Positions 59,172-64,000 of a stretch of DNA of 64,000 nucleotides are shown here, one piece after another. Both the position numbers and the translations under genes were made by a program. Every line of letters starts with the position of its first letter. The first letter of the stretch is position 1. Under the pieces are notes generated by a model. The model made no database searches. It was given only the letters and a program-made list of their open reading frames with translations, and was not told the origin of the DNA. The stretch comes from Paraburkholderia ferrariae NBRC 106233 (GTDB taxonomy: Bacteria; Pseudomonadota; Gammaproteobacteria; Burkholderiales; Burkholderiaceae), in contig NZ_BAYB01000009.1 in NCBI RefSeq assembly GCF_000685035.1, forward strand, positions 1-64,000, written 5' to 3'.

Positions 59172-60368
59172 CTAATAAACGGCAGCGGCAAGCGATGCGC
59201 GGGCGGCAGCAGGCGCCACACCGGTCTCGCCTGCGTGGAAGGGTTCGAATGCGCGTCCGGTAAGCGCCGCGACGATGCGCTGCGACGCGTAGCCGTCACC
59301 GTAGGGATTGATGCGGCGGGCGAACTCGGCGCGGGCCCCCGCGTCGCCCAGCAAGCCCGTCACCGCGCTCACGATCGATGCGCGTTCCGTGCCGACGAGG
59401 CGCACCGTGCCGGCCACTACCGCTTCCGGGCGTTCGGTCACGTCGCGCATCACGAGCACGGGCTTGCCGAGCGCGGGCGCCTCCTCCTGCACGCCGCCCG
59501 AATCGGTGAGAATGATCGACGCCCGCTGCATCAGCCGCACGAAACCGAGGTAGTCCATCGGCTCGACGAGGTGGACGTTGCGCGCCCCGCTCAGGGTTTC
59601 CTGCACCGGGCCGCGCACATTCGGGTTCAGATGCACCGGGTAGACGATCTGCACGGCGTTGGTACTCGCAAGATCGGCGAGCGCGCCACAGATGTTCGCG
59701 AAGCCCGCGCCGAAGCTCTCGCGCCGATGCCCCGTGACGAGCAGCAGCGGCAGCGCGTTGTCGAGAAACGGCAGGCGCGCGTCGAGTTCGGCGCGCAGGG
59801 CCGGCGTGTTGTCGATGCGTGCCGTGGTGAGGTTCAGCGCGTCGATCACCGTGTTGCCGGTCACGACAATGCGGCCTTGCAGCGACTCGCGTTCGAGGTT
59901 TGCCTTCGAGCTCGCGGTGGGCGCGAACAGAAGGTCGCTCACCACATCCACGGCGCGGCGGTTCATCTCTTCGGGCCACGGCTGTTGCAGGTTGCCGGTG
60001 CGCAGCCCCGCCTCCACGTGCCCCACCGGAATGCCGCGGTGAAACGACGCGATGGCCGCGGCGAACGCCGTGGTCGTGTCGCCGTGCACCAGCACACGGT
60101 CGGGCCGCACGGTGGCGAGCACGTCGTCGAGCGCCGCGATGAGCTTCGCGGCCAGGCCGTTGAGCGTCTGGTTGCCCGTCATCAGGGCGAGGTTGACGTC
60201 CGGTGCGATCTCGAACAGGTCGAGCACCTGCTTGAGCATCTCCTGATGCTGCCCCGTTACGCACACTACGGACTCGACGTGGGCACTGGCCTGCAGCTGC
60301 ATGACTAGCGGCGCCATTTTGATGGCTTCTGGCCGCGTGCCGAAAATCGACAAAATCTTCGTTCGCAT
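59172..60368 (-). CDS. wecB: UDP-N-acetylglucosamine 2-epimerase (non-hydrolysing)
   Basis: This 398-residue enzyme converts UDP-GlcNAc to UDP-ManNAc. The start KILSIFGTRPEAIKMAPL, the HGDTTTAFAAAIASF region, GHVEAGLRTGN, GHRRESFGAGF and the sugar-nucleotide segment TDSGGVQEEAPALGKPVLVMRDVTERPEA are all diagnostic. The start at 60368 is clear from the family; the frame is open to 60509. No WecC-type UDP-ManNAc dehydrogenase gene is in the window, so the product likely stays neutral ManNAc. It is the first gene of the exopolysaccharide operon and defines the probable building block. Confidence 0.97.
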   Translation of the reverse strand: MRTKILSIFGTRPEAIKMAPLVMQLQASAHVESVVCVTGQHQEMLKQVLDLFEIAPDVNLALMTGNQTLNGLAAKLIAALDDVLATVRPDRVLVHGDTTTAFAAAIASFHRGIPVGHVEAGLRTGNLQQPWPEEMNRRAVDVVSDLLFAPTASSKANLERESLQGRIVVTGNTVIDALNLTTARIDNTPALRAELDARLPFLDNALPLLLVTGHRRESFGAGFANICGALADLASTNAVQIVYPVHLNPNVRGPVQETLSGARNVHLVEPMDYLGFVRLMQRASIILTDSGGVQEEAPALGKPVLVMRDVTERPEAVVAGTVRLVGTERASIVSAVTGLLGDAGARAEFARRINPYGDGYASQRIVAALTGRAFEPFHAGETGVAPAAARASLAAAVY

Positions 60369-61773
60369 GGTCTCTCTAGCTCTTTTCAATTGGGGCGGCC
60401 AGGCTGACGCCTCTCCGTCCACGTGCGGAACCGCCCACCCGGCTCTGCGGCCCGGAAAGCGCTTCCCCGTTGCGAGCGCCTGTCTGGTGAAGTTCCGATT
60501 TACCCGCAAGACTTACATACCGCTCACGGAGAATATTTTCTTCTAGCGGAAAAAATGTTTACTCCAGGGATTCGCCACCTGCAATCTGTCAATTCTTGAC
60601 AATTTTCACCCCCGAGTAATCCCGGATCGGCTCGGAAAATAGCGAAAGCGAACGATCATTCGCTATTTTTTGAAATCGTCGATTTATGTGTGCATTCGAA
60701 TCGCCCCTGGCAACCGGATATCGTCGCCCTGACGAATGCAGGCGGTAGTATAACAACCTGATTCATCAGCGAGAACTCGGCAATACAAACCCGAATCGGA
60801 AATGAGACAAAGCGTCACACGTCATTTCAGGGAATCATTCCATTGACGTACCCAGGGTAAATCCTGAAACCGCGTTGCGCCCCACCGTTACGAGCGACAC
60901 ATCAATCCACCTCGTCCGACACCCGCAAAGCACCGCCGGCATTCGGCCTCAAGGTCTTTTTGTATGTGACGGCGTATGCAGGCGAGCCCCGTGATAGTGC
61001 TTGAAGTACTTTGCGCCGTTAATTGACTGCCGCCCCCTGAACCTGAACACTGAATACCCTATCGGCACTCACTATTCCCGGATGCAAACGTTTTACGCGC
61101 GGAAATAATCCGGTAACTTCGGACAACTCCAAAAATTTACAATATTGAAATATCTACCCGGTAAGGATGGAAACTGGCTACCCGCCATTCTTCTCGACTC
61201 GCTTTATTCCCTGCCGTCCACTTCGAGATCGTTTGATGCTGCAATGCAGTTTGATGCATAATCGTGTAGCGCGATTTTGACGTACCCAGCGGAAACGACT
61301 GGCATTGCCGCCATCAACCGTGATTTTCTCTTTGCTCCCTTCGGCACAAAACCCGTGCCGAGTGCATGACGAAATGCGCTTAGCAGCGCACGCAGACATT
61401 TTCATTTCCCCATTACCGGCGATACACCCAGCAACCGCGATCGGGAAAAATTCCGGCTTTTCGAACCGGGCGAAGTTTCAGAAGCGCCTGTCGCGCGTTT
61501 CGGCACGACACCGAAAGAAGCGCGCCGGCAACGCCGTACTGTGGTGCCGGCAACAGACGGCGCCACGCATTTTATCGAATCATCTTGCGGCATTCGGCGC
61601 GACGCACAACGACGGCCGCCGCCACCGCGTGACGCGTCCACGCGAGCAATTCATACCGACAAAGACCGTCATGAGCTTCCAATGCCAACAGCGCCAACAG
61701 CGACCGGCTTTCGGGCCAGGAGTCGAGGGGCATGCCACATCGTTCAGCCCACCGAGATTGACAGCATTGCACC
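60369..61773. other. 1.4-kb intergenic region between the EPS operon and its divergent regulator
   Basis: This region is clearly richer in A+T than its neighbours, and no open frame looks like a protein. It contains a hairpin with T tracts (60636-60671), an inverted repeat TGTCAA-TTC-TTGACA (60587-60601) and two GTTTGATGC direct repeats 18 bases apart (61231 and 61249). It must hold both the operon promoter with a long leader and the regulator promoter. Confidence 0.65.
60636..60671. terminator. Hairpin in the wecB leader (possible attenuator)
   Basis: AAAATAGCGAA (60636-60646) pairs with TTCGCTATTTT (60659-60669). On the plus strand six Ts end the stem, and on the minus strand four Ts do. 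A second GCGAA at 60648 can compete for the same partner, giving two alternative stems. It lies 270 bases before wecB in its transcribed direction. Confidence 0.45.
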
Positions 61774-62559
61774 ATGTTCGAGGACAAGCACATACTCCTG
61801 GTCGATAGCCAACCCGACGACCTGTACCTGCTCATCGCCGCGCTGCGCAATACGCGCTGCCGCATCAGCATCGTGTTCGACGGCGAACAGGCCTACCACC
61901 GCGCGCAGGCCCAAAAGCCGGATCTGATCGTGATGGACGTGAAGATGCCGCGCATGGACGGGCTCTCCGCCTGCCGTCTGCTCGCGGCCACCCCGGCCAC
62001 GCGGGGCATTCCCGTGATCCTGCTGACGGGCGCCGACGATCTCGCCACACGTCTGGACGGATTCGACAGCGGCGCGGTGGACTTCGTGACCAAGCCCTAC
62101 GAGCCCGCGGAGATGATCGCGCGTATCCGCGTGCACCTGAGACGTTCCGCCCATGCCGATGCCCACGCATTGCCGGATCTCGGCCATTCGGCGGACGCCT
62201 CGCTCGTGCGCGCGGCGCTTCAGTATCTGGCGGCCAATCTGAGCGATCCGCCTTCGCTCGACAACCTGGCCCGGCGTCTCGGGACGCACGAGAAGCGGCT
62301 GTCGCGCGCTTTTCGTGAACATCTGGGCCAGAGCGTGTTCGAGCACCTGCGCGAGAAGCGGCTTGATCAATCGCAATACCTGCTCACTTATACGTCGCTC
62401 AGCATTGCCGCTATTGCCGACGAAACCGGTTTTTCGAGCGCGGCGAATTTCGCCACTGCATTCCGGCGGCGATTCCTCAAAACGCCTTCCGAGTACCGGC
62501 GGGAAATGCAGCAGAATGGAGCCGGTCAGTCGGAGTCGTTCGAAGCGATAGAAAAATGA
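61774..62559 (+). CDS. Response regulator with AraC-type DNA-binding output
   Basis: This 261-residue protein has a receiver domain with the phosphoacceptor Asp55 in LIVMDVKMPRMDG and the conserved lysine in VTKPYEP near 106. It is joined to an AraC helix-turn-helix pair (SLDNLARRLGTHEKRLSRAF and SIAAIADETGFSSAANFATAF) at about residues 160-245. REC-AraC fusions are typical regulators of surface or colonisation functions. It diverges from the exopolysaccharide operon across 1.4 kb and is the obvious candidate for its control. No partner kinase is in the window. Confidence 0.9.
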   Translation: MFEDKHILLVDSQPDDLYLLIAALRNTRCRISIVFDGEQAYHRAQAQKPDLIVMDVKMPRMDGLSACRLLAATPATRGIPVILLTGADDLATRLDGFDSGAVDFVTKPYEPAEMIARIRVHLRRSAHADAHALPDLGHSADASLVRAALQYLAANLSDPPSLDNLARRLGTHEKRLSRAFREHLGQSVFEHLREKRLDQSQYLLTYTSLSIAAIADETGFSSAANFATAFRRRFLKTPSEYRREMQQNGAGQSESFEAIEK

Positions 62560-62958
62560 TGCGTGGCCGCCCGGCGCATTGAATGCGCATTCATTCTTGA
62601 TTGCACAAAAAAAAAGGACACCCCTGAAGGTGTCCTGAAAGAGGGCTCTACATTTACCTGGCCACAGGCTTGGTCAGCCCCTACCCAGGCCCGGCAAGTG
62701 TGCCGTTCAACCCCGACCCGGTCAATCGATTTCCGCGAATGAAAAGAAACGTCTGCGCAATCAAACGCGGCAATTCCGTCAGCTTTCGCTGTGTCATTTT
62801 TTAAGGGGATTTAATTCCCTCTTTCGGTTGCCAGTCGAAACATTTTCTATTGGATTTATCACAGCCTACCCGTAGGGAGGGTTCAGTCTTTAATGGGTTG
62901 TCATGTCAATGCGCCCGCAACGACCCCGCAAAGAAATGCCCTCTATCCCGGCACCCTC
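62560..62958. other. Non-coding region with a minus-strand terminator
   Basis: No open frame here resembles a protein. A 12-bp perfect palindrome (GAATGCGCATTC, 62581-62592) and a terminator at 62606-62636 are the only structures seen. Confidence 0.6.
62606..62636 (-). terminator. Rho-independent terminator of the ABM/GlpP operon
   Basis: GGACACC (62616-62622) pairs with GGTGTCC (62629-62635), with an extra A-T pair outside. On the minus strand the stem is followed by nine T residues. It lies about 320 bases after the ABM stop codon. Confidence 0.85.
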
Positions 62959-63261
62959 TCACGCCTCGTTGACCATATGGCTCGTCACTTCGCGCCGCTC
63001 CAGCAGCGGCACAATGGATTGGAGGCCAAGGCGCTGGAAATGCGCCGTCTCGCGATGCCCGGCAAGTCCGCTCGCGTCGCTGTACTGCTCGAGTATCACG
63101 AAGTGGTCGGGAATGGCCGGCGAGCGGAAATAGTCGTAGTAGAGATTCTTCGGCTCGCCGCGCGTGGCCACGGCCAGTTCTCCCAGCAGGGCCGCGACAC
63201 TCTCGCCATGGCCCGGCTTGACGTGGTAATGCGCGATCACCTGCAAATAGGTCTTCGCCAT
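62959..63261 (-). CDS. Antibiotic-biosynthesis-monooxygenase (ABM) domain protein
   Basis: This 100-residue ferredoxin-like-fold protein reads YLQVIAHYHVKPGHGESVAALL, then NLYYDYFRSPAIPDHFVILEQYSD and HRETAHFQRL. This is the ABM/quinol-monooxygenase (YgiN-like) pattern. Members are cofactor-free oxygenases or stress enzymes. The start at 63261 follows CAGGAG. It is the third gene of a minus-strand group after a FAD-linked oxidase and a GlpP-family gene, with a 24-base gap. Its substrate is unknown. Confidence 0.85.
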   Translation of the reverse strand: MAKTYLQVIAHYHVKPGHGESVAALLGELAVATRGEPKNLYYDYFRSPAIPDHFVILEQYSDASGLAGHRETAHFQRLGLQSIVPLLERREVTSHMVNEA

Positions 63262-63285
63262 GAGTCGCTCCTGAAATCGTGCTGT

Positions 63286-63861
63286 TCAACGTTCGAGTTT
63301 CATGTTCCACATCGCGCTCTCGCTCGTCGAAACGGCAATCGCGCCGCCCTTGAGCGCTTCGAGCGCATCCGCCTCGTTGCAGACGAACCCCGAGGCCACG
63401 ATGGGCGGCAGCGCGCTGCGGTCCTGCTGGGAGAGGCGCGCGAGCATGGGAGCCGGCATCAACTGCACGATGTTCGGATCGCTCTGCTCGAGCGCCTTCA
63501 CGCTGCGCGGCCAGGTGGAGCGGTCCGTCACGAACACCTTCTGGATCGTGACGAGGCCCGCACGGTTGCCGCGCTGGATCGTGGCCACCCGGGTGGAAAC
63601 GAGGCTCGTCACGCCGATATCGGCCAGGTACTCCACGCCGCCCTTGTCCTGCGAAAGGCCGTCGCAACTGTCGATATTGACGATCACGTATTTGGCCGCC
63701 TTCGCGAGCGCCGCGACCACCCGGTGCAGCTTGCGCAGATCGACGTTCGCGACGATGGCCACCTCCGCCGCGCTCGTCACGAAATCGTCGAACTGCTCTA
63801 CGCCGTAGAGCGTCGCGATGACCGGATGGCGGGCGAGTCGCGCCCCGAGTGACATATCCAT
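63286..63861 (-). CDS. GlpP-family (glycerol-3-phosphate responsive antiterminator-like) protein
   Basis: This 191-residue TIM-barrel-like protein has the GlpP pattern: HPVIATLYGVEQFDDFV at the start, a VFVTDRSTW segment, NIVQLMPAP near 135 and the closing part IVASGFVCNEADALEAL. In Bacillus, GlpP binds glycerol-3-phosphate and the leader of glp mRNAs. In this context no glycerol genes are adjacent, and the neighbours are oxidases, so it may have another regulatory or enzymatic role. A start two residues later, at 63855, is also possible. It lies nine bases after the FAD-oxidase stop. Confidence 0.8.
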   Translation of the reverse strand: MDMSLGARLARHPVIATLYGVEQFDDFVTSAAEVAIVANVDLRKLHRVVAALAKAAKYVIVNIDSCDGLSQDKGGVEYLADIGVTSLVSTRVATIQRGNRAGLVTIQKVFVTDRSTWPRSVKALEQSDPNIVQLMPAPMLARLSQQDRSALPPIVASGFVCNEADALEALKGGAIAVSTSESAMWNMKLER

Positions 63862-63870
63862 GTAGATCGG

Positions 63871-64000
63871 TTACTTCGCTTCGTGTTCGAGCGTATCGGT
63901 CAGGCCGAGCTTGCCCGGGTTGAGAATGTTCTTCGGGTCCAGCGTGCGCTTGATCGCCTCCAGCAGCGGGAAGGCGCTGCCGAGCGAATCGCGCATGTAG
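63871..64000 (-). CDS. FAD-linked oxidase, C-terminal end (partial)
   Basis: Only the last 42 codons are inside the window. They read YMRDSLGSAFPLLEAIK and then RTLDPKNILNPGKLGL, the diagnostic end of FAD-linked oxidases of the GlcD/D-lactate dehydrogenase family (the NILNPGK motif). The substrate cannot be told from this part. It is the upstream member of the GlpP-ABM group. Confidence 0.9.
   Translation of the reverse strand, partial: YMRDSLGSAFPLLEAIKRTLDPKNILNPGKLGLTDTLEHEAK

Noticed and set aside
61178..61808. Short open frames on both strands in the 1.4-kb gap
   Set aside because: Codon use is unlike the neighbours, there is no ribosome site, and the products are low-complexity. The region reads as regulatory.

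Overview
The window is high-GC DNA with the gene content of a beta-proteobacterium of the order Burkholderiales, most likely Paraburkholderia, Caballeronia or Burkholderia. This rests on the AcnB-type aconitase, the 180-kDa-type NAD-glutamate dehydrogenase, the Usp/Hsp20/Fnr low-oxygen locus and the many LysR regulators. It is chromosome-like: I see no phage genes, transposases, tRNAs, rRNAs or CRISPR arrays.

Layout. (1) 0-10.3 kb is a low-oxygen/stress island. It holds the tail of an Fnr-family regulator, a c-type cytochrome, a RaiA/HPF-like protein, DUF1488, three universal stress proteins, Hsp20, a flippase-like membrane protein and a two-gene ABC transporter. Five Fnr-type palindromes (TTGAT-N4-ATCAA and close variants) sit in front of its transcription units. 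(2) 10.4-17.1 kb is a catabolic operon: hydroxyacyl-CoA-type dehydrogenase, Thr/Ser dehydratase, RidA, aminotransferase and MFS importer. It diverges from a MocR regulator, with an 11-bp direct-repeat operator between them. (3) 17.3-20.7 kb has a LysR regulator diverging from an MHS-family transporter and an alpha/beta hydrolase. (4) 20.8-29.6 kb has a small gene, the giant glutamate dehydrogenase, a small exported protein and acnB. (5) 30.0-37.5 kb has two large surface lipoproteins (a GH28 pectinase-like protein and a DUF11-repeat protein), a small exported protein and an orphan fliD with a sigma-28 promoter. (6) 37.5-44.5 kb is partly eroded. Remnants of an alginate-lyase-like gene, an alpha/beta hydrolase and a short-chain dehydrogenase lie among intact genes: a redoxin, a GFA protein / 43-aa ORF / two-component-system operon, mmsA and a LysR gene.

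(7) 44.5-60.4 kb is the most striking part: eleven consecutive minus-strand genes, mostly overlapping or a few bases apart, that look like one exopolysaccharide operon. The first genes (WecB UDP-GlcNAc 2-epimerase, BcsB-like protein, NfrB-type glycosyltransferase with two C-terminal MshEN c-di-GMP domains, NfrA-type outer-membrane TPR protein) match the core of the E. coli N4-glycan-receptor pathway, which makes a ManNAc-based secreted glycan under c-di-GMP control. The later genes add a decoration module: AlgF-like, two AlgJ/AlgX-like SGNH proteins, an MBOAT acyltransferase, a DltC-like carrier protein, a DltA-like D-alanine ligase and a DUF4434-like lipoprotein. I infer a c-di-GMP-controlled ManNAc exopolysaccharide that is D-alanylated, or otherwise (amino)acylated, outside the cytoplasm. 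A response regulator with an AraC output domain diverges from it across a 1.4-kb AT-richer intergenic region.

(8) 62.9-64.0 kb has a minus-strand operon: FAD-linked oxidase (partial), GlpP-family protein and ABM-family monooxygenase.

All functional calls come from reading sequence and recognising motifs. No database search was run.
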